Assembly: GCF_000482785.1 (NCBI RefSeq)
Contig: NZ_AXWS01000013.1
Span: forward strand, 229,708 to 293,707
Length of the DNA stretch: 64,000 bases
Source: Derxia gummosa DSM 723
GTDB lineage: Bacteria; Pseudomonadota; Gammaproteobacteria; Burkholderiales; Burkholderiaceae_E
Direction of reading: 5' to 3'
Part shown: positions 34,718 through 44,500 of the stretch, piece by piece
How positions within the stretch are numbered: the stretch's first letter is position 1
Layout of the letters: each line of letters opens with the position of its first letter
Program-made: the position numbers and the translations under genes
Notes under the pieces: model-generated
Told to the model about the DNA's origin: nothing
The model's input: the letters and a program-made list of their open reading frames with translations, nothing else
Database searches by the model: none

Positions 34718-37700
34718 GCGCGCTGCTCTTCCTCAAGGACCAGCTGGTGCTCATCACGCTGCTGGCGCTCGTCGCGGTCGTGCTGCTGGTGCTGGTGATC
34801 GTGGTGCGCGCCGCGACGCGCGACGGCGAGGCCGGCGGCAAGCGCCGCGCCACGCCGCGCCTGCGCTCGGACACGCTGCGCAATTCCTTCCGCCAGTCGG
34901 TCGAGCTGATCGAGGCCCATCTGGCCACGCGCGCCCAGCGCTACAACCTGCCCTGGGTGCTGGTGCTCGACGAGGGCGACGGCCAGGCGATGCTGCCGCT
35001 CGGCGAGGCCGGCATCGCCAGCGCGCTCGGCACCGACGCCTCGGGCGCGGTCGGCACCGAAGGACTGCACTGGCATTTCTTCGACAAGGGCGTCGTCGTG
35101 GACGTGCTCGGCGCCTGCCTCGGCAGCGGCGACGGCGACGACGAAGCCGACAAGCCCTGGGACGAATTCCTCGGCCTGTGCCGCGACTACCGGCCCGAGC
35201 GCCCGTTCGACGCCTTCGTGCTCACGGTGCCGGCGGCCCTGCTCGCCGACACCCATCCCGACGCGCGGCTCGAACTCGCGCGCCTCGCCAAGCGCGCCAA
35301 CCGCCGGCTGTGGCTGGCGCAGAACCGCTTCGCGATGCGCTTCGGCCTGTACGTGGTGGTGTCGGGCTGCGAGGGCATTCCGGGCTTCGCGGCGTGGTCG
35401 CGCGCCCTGCCCGAGCTGCTGCGCGGCGGCATGCTCGGCTGGTCGTCGCCCTACGACCTCGCCACCAACTACCGCCCCGACTGGGTGGACGAGGCGATGC
35501 GCCAGACCGTGCGCACCCTCACCGATTCGTCGGCCGAACTGTTCGCGGGCGCGGCCGACGGCGTCGCCGCCGACTGCTTCCTGCTGCCGGCGCGCATGGC
35601 CGCGCTCAAGGGCCAGGTCCAGCTCTATCTCGACGAGCTGATGCGCCCGAGCAGCTATCACGAGCCCTTCCTGCTGCGCGGCCTGTACTTCACCGGCGAC
35701 GCGAGCGAGGCGGCCCAGATCGTCGCGCGCGGCCTCGCCGCCGACGGCGCCGACGAGCTTGACGCCGCCCCGGCCGCCGATGCCGCCGCCACCGACGACG
35801 CCGGCATCCCCATCGTGAGCGACGCCCTGCCCGCCGCCGAACTGCCGGCCGGCACGCGCCAGCCCGTGTTCCTGCGCGACCTGTTCGAGCAGAAGGTGTT
35901 TGCCGAGATCGGCCTCACGCGCCCCTCGGGCACGCAGGCGCTCGGCCGGCCCGCGCTCGGGCGCGGCCTGCGCTGGGCCGCGATCGGCCTCGCCGCCACC
36001 TGGAGCGTCGGCCTCGTCGCGGGCGGCGTGGTGCTGCATGCGCAGAGCACCCGCCTGCAGGAAGTGCTGGCCCAGCTCCAGGCCGGCGCCCAGGCGCGCT
36101 ACCTCGCCGCGCGCGACGGCCGCGCGCTCGACGCCGACACCCGCCGCGCCCAGGCGCTCGGCCTGCTCCAGCTCATGGGCCAGATGGACGACCGCCGGTT
36201 GTGGTCGCTGTTCATGCCCGGCTCCTGGCCGGTGTTCGACCCGCTGTCGCACCACCTGCGCGCGCATTTCGAGGACACCTTCGCCGACGTGGCCGTCGCA
36301 AGCCTGCGTCAGACCCTCTACGACCAGGGCGCGCGCCTGAGCGGCGTGGCCCAGGACCCGGGCACCGGCGAGCTGATCGTCGGCGCGCCCTGCAACAGCT
36401 CGCCCTGGCTCGCGGCGCGCGCCACGCGGCCGTCGCAGGCCACGCTGGGTTTCGAGGATCTGCGCGAATTCGGCGACTGGCTCGACTACCTCAGCGCCGT
36501 CGAGCAGCTCGACCAGGCCGCGCTCGCGCTGCACCGCCTGTTCGACGCCCAGCGCCCGGCCGAGGGCCGCGACCTCGCGCTGGCGATCCGCGTGCTCTAC
36601 GGCGTGGACCTGCCCGGCGCCTCCGACCACACGGCGGCGCTGTTCCGCAGCAACGCGGCCGGACGCGGCGGCCTCGGCGTGCAATCGCTTGCAGCCGCGC
36701 TGCAATGCGGCCAGCGCCGGCTGGTGACGGCGCTGCGCGAACGCGCCTTCGAGCACAACGACCTCGTGACGCGGCTCGACGATCTCAACACCCGTATCGC
36801 CGCGCTCGACGGCAGCCGCGCCCGGCCCGACGAGGCGCTGGCCGACTGGCGCGCGCTCCAGTCCACGCTCGACGAGCTCAACGCCCTCGCCACGCGCGGC
36901 GGCGGCGACTGGATGCTCAAGCCCGCCTTCCAGCCCGGCGCCGGCTACGACCGCGCCCTCGCCCGCGCCGGCGCCTCCTGGCTGCTGGGCGCCGACAGCG
37001 CCCGCGCGGCGCGCGACGAACTCGACGCCGGCTTCCGCACCTTCGCGCCGGTGCTCGGCCGGGCCGTGCATGCCGACAACTTCGCCGACGTGGCCTGGAA
37101 CGCCAAGGACGCGCGCTGGGAACTGGCGCCGTCGTCGCTGGCGCTGCGCGGCGCGCTCGCCGAGCTGCTGGCCCAGCCCTGGATCGGCCAGTCGGCCGAC
37201 CTCGCGCTCGGCTCGCGCGGCGAGGCGCTCGTCGCCTGGGATGCGCAACGGCTCGACCAGGCGCTCGCCGCCGGCGATCTGCGCAAGCGCGCCCAGGCCG
37301 AACTGCTGCCGCGCTTCCCGGCCGAGCTGCGCCCGGCCGCCGAACGCCTCGTCGATCAGCAGCTCGCCGCGCTCGTCGGCCAGCAGCTCGACGCGGCGTT
37401 GATCCCGGGCGGTCTCGGCGATGCCGACGCCGCCGTGGCCGACGCCGAGCGCGGCCGGCTCGCGCGCGTGCAGGCCCTGCTTGACGACCTCGGCGCGCGC
37501 CCGCTGTCCGACCAGCTGCGCATGGTCATGGCGCGCGACGGCGCCGCCCGCCTGCGCCGGCTCGACACCCTGCTCGACCGCGCCGAGCTGTACACGCCGG
37601 CCGACGGCGGCCTGCGCGCCTGGCAGGGCGAGAAGGGCCCGGCGCTCGCCGCCTTCGCGATGCCCGACGCGACCGCGCTCGCCGGCTATCTCGCGCAGCA

Positions 37701-38874
37701 GCGCGGCCGCGTCGAGGCGCTGGCCCGCGAGGCCGACGCCCTGCTCGCGCGCGGCGGCGCCAGCGACGGCGCGGCCGGCTGGCAGTCGATCGCGCGCGAC
37801 CTGGAGCGCTACAAGCTGCACAACCCCAACAGCAGCCTGCTCGCGCTGGAGAACTTCCTCACCGCGATGGCCGGCGACGTGGACGCCGCCAATTGCGCCG
37901 ACCGCCTCGCGCGGCCCGGCATGCTCGCGCGCGGCAGCGACTTCTTCGCGCAGCGCCAGCTCCAGCTCGCCGCGCAACTGCGCCAGCGCTGCGGCGAACT
38001 CGCGCGCGGCGAACAGCGCGGTGCGTGGCAGGCCTTCGCCGGCGGCTTCAACCGCACGGCGGCCGGCCGCCCGCCCTTCGCCGCCGGCCCCGGCGGCCCG
38101 GAGACGCCCGCGCTCGACACCGACGAGATGCTGGCCCTGCTCGCGTCCTACGACCGCTCGGCGCGCGCGCTGCGGGGCATGGCCGTCGCCGGCACCAGCC
38201 CGTCGAGCGTGAGCTTCGGCGCGCCGGCGGGCGCGGCCTACGCGGCCGCCAGCGGCGGCTACGGCGACGACGCCCGCAACGCCACGAACGCGCGCCGCTT
38301 CCTCGACCAGTTCGAGCGCGTGCGCGCCTTCCTGCAACCGCTCATGCCGGCCGACGACGCCCCGCCCGGCTACGACATCAATGTCGAGTTCCGCGCCAAT
38401 CCGGCCGGCGAGGCCGAGGGCAACAAGCTCATCGACTGGAGCCTCGACATCGGCAGCCAGCACCTCGGCTGGCGCGATGCCGCGCGCCCGCTGCGCTGGG
38501 AGCCGGGCCAGCCCATCACGCTCAGCTGGCGCTTCGCCAAGGACGGCCCGGTGCAGCCGGTGGCCGACGAGCGCCAGCCCGCCTACGTCGTCGCCAACCG
38601 CGCCGTCACGCTGCGCCAGGCCGATCCCTGGGCGCTCATCAGCCTCGTGAGCCAGTACCGCGAGCCGGGCGCCGGCCGGGCCGATCCGCGCGGCCAGCTG
38701 CTGCGCTTCGAGTTCCCGCTGCGCGTCGCCAGCGCCGACACGCCCGGCGCGCCGCCAGCCGACAGCCGCGCCCGCGTCTATCTGCGCATGACGATCAGCC
38801 CCGCCGGCAAGCGCGCGCCGCTCGCCTGGCCCGGCGCCTTCCCGACCCGCGCCCCCGAGGACTACCTGCCATGA
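34714..38874 (+). CDS. tssM: T6SS inner-membrane protein TssM (IcmF-like), degenerate nucleotide site
   Basis: 1386 aa. One N-terminal helix (about 12-33) and a second at about 418-440 (RWAAIGLAATWSVGLVAGGV). Between them lies the IcmF cytoplasmic domain: NLPWVLVLDEGDGQAM stands where other TssM have a Walker A GPPGSGKT loop, so the P-loop is lost. HWHFFDKGVVVDVLGA corresponds to the Walker B area. DEFLGLCRDYRPERPFDAFV and YVVVSGCEGIPGFAAWSRAL follow. The large periplasmic part ends in the TssM C-terminal beta domain (GYDINVEFRANPAG; WRFAKDGP). It forms the TssJLM envelope-spanning complex. ATGA overlaps occur at both ends. Confidence 0.94.
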   Translation: MSALLFLKDQLVLITLLALVAVVLLVLVIVVRAATRDGEAGGKRRATPRLRSDTLRNSFRQSVELIEAHLATRAQRYNLPWVLVLDEGDGQAMLPLGEAGIASALGTDASGAVGTEGLHWHFFDKGVVVDVLGACLGSGDGDDEADKPWDEFLGLCRDYRPERPFDAFVLTVPAALLADTHPDARLELARLAKRANRRLWLAQNRFAMRFGLYVVVSGCEGIPGFAAWSRALPELLRGGMLGWSSPYDLATNYRPDWVDEAMRQTVRTLTDSSAELFAGAADGVAADCFLLPARMAALKGQVQLYLDELMRPSSYHEPFLLRGLYFTGDASEAAQIVARGLAADGADELDAAPAADAAATDDAGIPIVSDALPAAELPAGTRQPVFLRDLFEQKVFAEIGLTRPSGTQALGRPALGRGLRWAAIGLAATWSVGLVAGGVVLHAQSTRLQEVLAQLQAGAQARYLAARDGRALDADTRRAQALGLLQLMGQMDDRRLWSLFMPGSWPVFDPLSHHLRAHFEDTFADVAVASLRQTLYDQGARLSGVAQDPGTGELIVGAPCNSSPWLAARATRPSQATLGFEDLREFGDWLDYLSAVEQLDQAALALHRLFDAQRPAEGRDLALAIRVLYGVDLPGASDHTAALFRSNAAGRGGLGVQSLAAALQCGQRRLVTALRERAFEHNDLVTRLDDLNTRIAALDGSRARPDEALADWRALQSTLDELNALATRGGGDWMLKPAFQPGAGYDRALARAGASWLLGADSARAARDELDAGFRTFAPVLGRAVHADNFADVAWNAKDARWELAPSSLALRGALAELLAQPWIGQSADLALGSRGEALVAWDAQRLDQALAAGDLRKRAQAELLPRFPAELRPAAERLVDQQLAALVGQQLDAALIPGGLGDADAAVADAERGRLARVQALLDDLGARPLSDQLRMVMARDGAARLRRLDTLLDRAELYTPADGGLRAWQGEKGPALAAFAMPDATALAGYLAQQRGRVEALAREADALLARGGASDGAAGWQSIARDLERYKLHNPNSSLLALENFLTAMAGDVDAANCADRLARPGMLARGSDFFAQRQLQLAAQLRQRCGELARGEQRGAWQAFAGGFNRTAAGRPPFAAGPGGPETPALDTDEMLALLASYDRSARALRGMAVAGTSPSSVSFGAPAGAAYAAASGGYGDDARNATNARRFLDQFERVRAFLQPLMPADDAPPGYDINVEFRANPAGEAEGNKLIDWSLDIGSQHLGWRDAARPLRWEPGQPITLSWRFAKDGPVQPVADERQPAYVVANRAVTLRQADPWALISLVSQYREPGAGRADPRGQLLRFEFPLRVASADTPGAPPADSRARVYLRMTISPAGKRAPLAWPGAFPTRAPEDYLP

Positions 38875-40196
38875 CCGAGCTGCTGCTCAGCCCGCACGCC
38901 GACGACATCGACGCCGCCATCGCCGCCGACACCGACGCCTTCATGGGCCTCGGCGCCCTGCTCGCGCCGCTGCCCGACGGCGACGGCTGCGGCCCCTCGC
39001 TGCGCTACGACGCGGTGATGGCGCGTATCCGCACCGCGCGCGAGGAAGAAGACCCGAGCCTGCCGATGGGCGACTGGGAACGCCCGCTCAAGGTGGCCGA
39101 CTGGCAGCTCGTGCGGCTGCTGTCGGCCGAGGTGCTCGCGCGCCGCAGCAAGGACGCGCAGGTGGCCGCGTGGTGGCTCGAAGCCTCGCTGCATCTGCGC
39201 CAGGGCGAGGGGCTGGTGGACGGCATCGCGCTCGTCTGCGGGCTGGTCGAGCGCTTCTGGGACGGCATGCATCCCGCCATCGACGACGGCGATCTCGACC
39301 TGCGCCGCGCGCCCTTCGCCTGGCTGGCCGACCTGCTGCCGCTCGCGCTGCGGCTGCATCTCACGCTGCTGCCGCTGCCCGGCCGCAAGCCGCCGCGCCT
39401 GTCGCTCGACGACTGGGAGCGGCAGTCGCAAGGCATCGCCGAGGAAATCGACCTGCCCGAAGACCGCGTGCTGCCGCCGCGCGAGACGCTGCTGCAACTC
39501 GCCGCCCGGCCCGACAACGCGGCCTGGCTCGCGGCGCTGCGCGGCCAGCTCGAACGCGCCTCGGCGCTGTGGGCGCGGCTCGGCATGCGGCTGGACGAAC
39601 GCATGGGCCTCGACAGCCCCAACCTGCAACGCACGGCCGACACGCTGATGGCGCTGCGCCGCGCGGTCGACGCGCTCGCGCCACGCCCGGTCGCCGCGCC
39701 GGTATCGGCCGCGACCGACGCGGCGCGGCTTGCCGCGCTGGGCGTGGGCGCGCCGCTCGACGGCGCGGGCGGCTGGCCGGTCTCGGCCACGCTCGCCGCG
39801 ATGGGCATCGGCGCGCCGGTCGCGCCGGCCGGCTTCGGCGCCGACGCGGCCGGCGCCGCCGACCCGACCGATCCCGCCCCGCAATTCGCGGCCGCGCCGG
39901 CCTCGGGCGGCGCCCCGCCCGACCCCGCCGCGCTCGCCGCCCTGCCCGCCGCCGCCGAACTCGCGGGCTGGCAGCCCGGCTCGCCCGGCTGGCCCTCGCG
40001 CGCGGCGGCCTACCGCACGCTTGAAGCCATCGCCGACTACCTCCAGGACATCGAGCCGCACAGCCCGACGCCCTATCTCATCCGCCGCGCCGTCAACTGG
40101 GGCCGCATGCCCCTGCCGCAACTCATGCAGGAAATGCTGCGCGAGGAAGGCGACATCGGCCGGCTGTTCCGCCTGCTCGGCGTCGAGCAGGAATGA
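38871..40196 (+). CDS. tssA: T6SS cap/assembly protein TssA
   Basis: 441 aa. The ImpA_N domain occupies about the first 170 residues (GPSLRYDAVMARIRTAREEE, WERPLKVADWQLVRLLSAEV, AAWWLEASLHLRQGEGLVDG, FWDGMHPAIDDGD). A long Ala/Pro/Gly-rich linker (about 255-345) follows. The C-terminal helical domain ends SPTPYLIRRAVNWGRMPLPQ, LMQEMLREEGDIGRLF, the VasJ/TssA C-terminal signature. TssA primes baseplate and tail polymerisation. Overlaps the tssM stop. Confidence 0.93.
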   Translation: MTELLLSPHADDIDAAIAADTDAFMGLGALLAPLPDGDGCGPSLRYDAVMARIRTAREEEDPSLPMGDWERPLKVADWQLVRLLSAEVLARRSKDAQVAAWWLEASLHLRQGEGLVDGIALVCGLVERFWDGMHPAIDDGDLDLRRAPFAWLADLLPLALRLHLTLLPLPGRKPPRLSLDDWERQSQGIAEEIDLPEDRVLPPRETLLQLAARPDNAAWLAALRGQLERASALWARLGMRLDERMGLDSPNLQRTADTLMALRRAVDALAPRPVAAPVSAATDAARLAALGVGAPLDGAGGWPVSATLAAMGIGAPVAPAGFGADAAGAADPTDPAPQFAAAPASGGAPPDPAALAALPAAAELAGWQPGSPGWPSRAAAYRTLEAIADYLQDIEPHSPTPYLIRRAVNWGRMPLPQLMQEMLREEGDIGRLFRLLGVEQE

Positions 40197-40245
40197 CCGC
40201 CCAAGCACGACAACACATCAGCACCGCCCCCTGAGAGGAACGCCC

Positions 40246-41451
40246 ATGCCCCTGCCCGGCCAAGACCCGATGAGCATCGCCATCGCCGCGATGAACGAAG
40301 CCCGCAACGGCGGCGACTTCAACGCCCTGTTCCGCGGCCGCAAGCTGGCCTTCAAGCTCACCAGCCTGCGCGACTCGGTCTGCGATCTGCGCGAAGCCGC
40401 CAACGACGCCGCCACCAACGTGGGCGCGGTGCTCGTGCCCGGCAGCAACCAGGTGGTGGACGCGCTGCTCGGGCTGGCCCGGCTCATCCGCGACGGCGGC
40501 AAGGCGATGATGGCCGGCCTCAAGAGCGCCTTCCACAAGCTGCTCGACGTGTTCGACGAGCTGCGCACCGCGCTCGCCGACGCCTTCCAGCCGCTGCTCG
40601 GCGTGATGAACATGGCGATCGACGCGCTCGTGAATCTGCTGTTCGACCTGCTGCCGAACGTGTTCATCGAATTCGTGAAGGGCATCGTCGCGGCGGTGCT
40701 GCCCTTCGTGGGCCAGATCAAGGCCGTGGGCGGCATGCTGCTCGCGGTGGGCGGCCTGGTGCGCAACGCGATTGAGCGGCGCCAGCTGGTGAAGTCGGCC
40801 GCCGCGCTCGACCTCAACAACCGTTTCTCGTCGGCCGCGCGCGGCTCGATCATGACCATGATCGACGACGAGCTGCGCCGCGCCGCCGCCGATGCCGCGA
40901 TCGAGACCGTGAACGCGGGTTCCAGCGTCGCCGGCCTCGTGTTCACGGGCAACGTGGCGGGCATGGTGTCGGGCATCGCGACGTCGGTTGCAAAGCTTTG
41001 CATCAAGGTCGGCGTGCTGGTGTCCGACCTGCTGAAGATGCGCAGAGGCAACGAGCTGCTCGACCGCATGGCCGCCGACCCGCGCCATGACGTGAACCCG
41101 GCCGCACTGTTCGCGGCCGCGCCCATCCTCGGCTGCCACTACCTCGTGAGCGCGACCCAGAGCAGCCTGATCGCCAACACCGGCTTCTCCACCTCCTTCC
41201 GCACCCGCATCACCACCTCGTCGCAGGCCTGGCTCGCGGCCTATCAGGCCAAGGCGGCCCAGCTCACGCCGCTGCGCACCAAGGCCTTCGAGCTGGTGCG
41301 CGCGAGCCGCATGGAGCTGACGGCGGAATCGCGCTTCGGCATCAGCCTCGACATCAGCCTCGTGGATGAGGCGAAGGATGCGATCACGGGGGCGATCGGC
41401 GATGCGGTGACGGGGCGCGCGGGGGCGGCGGTGATGGCGCGGATGGCCTGA
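40246..41451 (+). CDS. T6SS-linked orphan protein with hydrophobic core
   Basis: 401 aa, last gene of the plus-strand T6SS unit, 49 bp after tssA with AGAGGAA upstream of the ATG. No family recognised. Residues about 1-140 are mixed helical (LTSLRDSVCDLREAANDAA). Residues about 140-190 and 220-265 are strongly hydrophobic and Gly/Ala-rich (FIEFVKGIVAAVLPFVGQIK; AGSSVAGLVFTGNVAGMVSG). The C-terminal third is soluble-looking (FRTRITTSSQAWLAAYQAKA). Candidate roles, by context only: a membrane-inserting T6SS effector or an accessory structural protein. A recurrent palindrome lies at 40989-41002. Downstream is a strong terminator. Confidence 0.6.
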   Translation: MPLPGQDPMSIAIAAMNEARNGGDFNALFRGRKLAFKLTSLRDSVCDLREAANDAATNVGAVLVPGSNQVVDALLGLARLIRDGGKAMMAGLKSAFHKLLDVFDELRTALADAFQPLLGVMNMAIDALVNLLFDLLPNVFIEFVKGIVAAVLPFVGQIKAVGGMLLAVGGLVRNAIERRQLVKSAAALDLNNRFSSAARGSIMTMIDDELRRAAADAAIETVNAGSSVAGLVFTGNVAGMVSGIATSVAKLCIKVGVLVSDLLKMRRGNELLDRMAADPRHDVNPAALFAAAPILGCHYLVSATQSSLIANTGFSTSFRTRITTSSQAWLAAYQAKAAQLTPLRTKAFELVRASRMELTAESRFGISLDISLVDEAKDAITGAIGDAVTGRAGAAVMARMA

Positions 41452-41477
41452 GCGGGCGGCGGGTGAAGTGAGGGGAT

Positions 41478-41507
41478 CGGCCGGCGAATGCCGGCCGGTT
41501 TGCTTTT
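41478..41507 (+). terminator. Rho-independent terminator of the T6SS unit
   Basis: Perfect stem CGGCCGGC (41478-41485) / GCCGGCCG (41490-41497) with a GAAT loop, followed by GTTTGCTTTT. It lies between the convergent 401-aa and 1366-aa genes and marks the end of the T6SS transcript. Confidence 0.88.
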
Positions 41508-41530
41508 GGGTGGGGGAAGTGTTGCGGGGG

Positions 41531-44500
41531 TCAGGGCTTGGGGGCCGGATCGGCCGTGGCGGCTGCTTCGGTTGCGAGGGATTGCAGGGCGTCGAGCGGC
41601 GAGGCCGGGGGCTTGCCGGCGTGAGCGGGCGAGGCGTCGTCCCCGGACGGCGTGGCCTCGGCAGTCTTGGCGGTGGTGGCAGCCTCGCCGGCAGCGGCGG
41701 CGAGCGCGGCGGGATCGGCCTTGGCAGCGGAGGCCGTTGCGGCGGAGGCAGCCACCATTGCCGCAGCGGCCGGATCGGCAGCCGCGTCGGCGTCGGCCGG
41801 CACCGCGTCGGTCGCTGCAGCGGCTGCGCCGCTGATCACGGCGGAGGCATTTGCTCCGGCGTCGTCGGCCGCGTCTGACGGCAGGCCGTCGGGCAGGCGG
41901 GGCTTGCGCGCCTTGCCGGCCGGAGTCGCGGCGCGGGCGAGGTCGGCGAGGGAAGACTGGTCTTCGTCGTCCGCGTCGTGGTCGGCGGTCGGAACGGGAG
42001 ACCCGGGCAGGTCGCGCTTGCCGGGCAGGCCGGTGGCGCGTGCGGGCTTGCGGCCGTCCGTGGCCGGCGACTTGCCGCTGACGGCGTCCGGCGTGTCGGC
42101 CTGCGGGATCTCGCGGTCCTTGCTGGCCGCGTGGCCGGCGATCGCGGGGGCGGCCTGATCGCCGTCGCGCGCCTGACGCTGGTTCTCGGAGTCGCCGTCT
42201 TCGTGGGCGAGGCCGGTGCCGGTCCGATCGGCGGCGGCGTGTTGCTCGGTGTCCTTCGCGTCCGGAGCCGTGGCGGTCCGGCTCGGGTCGGCGCTGCCCG
42301 CACTGTCGGCCGCGACGCGGGTGCCGGGTGCTTCGGCAGTCGGCGCCGGCGAGCCGTCGGCGGACGTGGCGTCGGCCTTCGCGCTGGTGCCTGCCGGCTC
42401 GGCGTTGGCACCAGCGGCCGGCGACCTGTCCTGGTCCTGAGCCGCCGCGCCGCCGTGCCTGTCGCCTGCACTTTCCGTGGCAGCCGTGGCCGCGCCGGCT
42501 TCCGCCGCCTTGCCTTGGCCGTCGGCGCCGCCCCGACCGTCCGCCGGGCTGGCGCCCGTGCTGGCCGAACCCTGGGTCGCGGCGCCTGCCGGGCCATCAG
42601 CCCGATTCGCCGCCGCGTCCGCCGACACGCCCGCCGCCGACGCTCCGCCCTTCCCGCCCGCCGCCGCGCCCGCCCGCGCCTGCTCGCGCGCGGCTGCCTG
42701 TTCCGCCGCCTTGCGCTCCTCCTCGGCCCGCTTCTCCAGCAGCGATTCGCCGCCGGCCTTGACCACCTCGGCATCGACGATGGCCTCGGCCTTCGCCAGA
42801 TCGCCGCGCGCGACCTCGGTCTGGGCGCGTACCGATTCGATCTCCGCCGACGCGGCATCGACCTCGGCCTGCGCCCGGTCGCGCAGCGTGCAGACCTCGG
42901 CGTGGCGCGCGTCGCAATCGGCGGCGAGCGCGGCGTCGGCGGCGGCGCTCGCGGCGGCGACGGCGGCGGCCGCGTCAGCGATTCCGGCGAGGTCGGCGCG
43001 CAGAGAATCGCGCGTCTCGTTGGCGCCGGCCTCCGCCTGATGCATCGCGGCGTCGGCCTCGTCGGGCAGCGGGCGCCAGGGCGCGCCGGCTTCGGCCAGA
43101 TCGGCGCTCGCGGCGTCGGCGGCAGCCTGGGCCTGCTCGGCCGAGGTGCGGGCGTCGGCGCGCGCGGCGACGAGGTCGGCGTCGGCGCGGTCGGTCAGCT
43201 CGGACTCGCCGGGCAGCGCGACCGCGTGGGCCTCGGCTTCGGCGCGCGCGGATTGCTGCGCGGCGGCGAGCGTGGCGGTGCTCGCGGCCTGGGCGGCGGC
43301 GGCCGCATCGGCGCTGTCGCAGGCGGCGGCGAGCGGCGCGGCCTCGGGCGACCAGCCGTCGAGCGCGGCGGCGGGCGCGGAGAGGTCGGCGGCGTCGGCG
43401 CGGGCGCGCGCGGCATCGGCGGCCTGGGCATGGTCGGCGACGGGGGCGATCAGAGCGGAGGGATCAGCGTCTTCGCTTTCGGGCCGGCGAGCGTTCGGGT
43501 CATTGGTGGCAGCGTCCTCGGAGACCTCGTCCGGCGCGTCGGTCGCCGACTCGCCCTCGCCTGCCGCTTCGGCCGCCGGCAACCCGAGCTTCTCGCGCAG
43601 CTTCGCGAGCATCTCGTCCACCGCATCATCGCCGGCCTGCACCGCCGCGAGCGCCTGGTCGCAAGCGCTTGCAAGCGCGTCCTGCGCCTGCGCGAGCACG
43701 CCGTCCAACTCGGCCTGCACGCGCGCGAGCAGCGCAGCCAGTTCATCGCGCGGCGTCGGCACCACGGCCGCGACCGCGCCGATCTGGCCATCGACCCACG
43801 CCAGCGCGTCGCCCGCCGCCGCGACCGGCTTGTCGAACTGCGCCAGCACGCTGTCGAGCAGCCCGTGGGTGCGCGCGCTGCCGTCGTCGATCGCGCCCTG
43901 CACCGGCGCGACGAACTTCGGCTCCAGCCCGCGCACCGCCTCGGCCGCGCGCGCCACGGCCGGGCGCGCATCCATCGCCGCGATCGCCTCGGTCACCTTC
44001 GCGCGCACCTGCTCGACCACGCCGTCGAGCTTCGCCGCGATGCCCGCGATCTGCTCGCGCAGCATGGCCGACACCTGCTCCAGCTTGGCCATCGCCGTCG
44101 CGAGCGCGCCCTTGAGCTGCGCCAGCAGCCCGACCAGTTGCGCGATCACGCCCTTCACCTGCGCGATCGCCTGATCGAGCATGCCGCGCAACCCGACCGC
44201 GACCGCGAGCGCCTGATTCAGCAGGCCGGAGGCGGTCGCGCCCGCGCGCTGCACCGTCGCGCGCGCGGTGGCGATCGCCTTGCGCACCGTCGGCAGCATC
44301 GCCTTCACGCCCATGAACAGCGCGCGCGCCGCGATCAGCGGCGGCACCCGCATCATGTAGCGCGTGCAGATCGCGATCGCATCGTTGCAGCGCGCATCGG
44401 CCTGATCGATCTCCACCGACGCCTGCGCCAGCGTCGCGTCGGCCTCGGCCACGAAGGCCGCGATCGTCGCCTGGATGTCGGCGATCTGCGCCTGCGCCTC

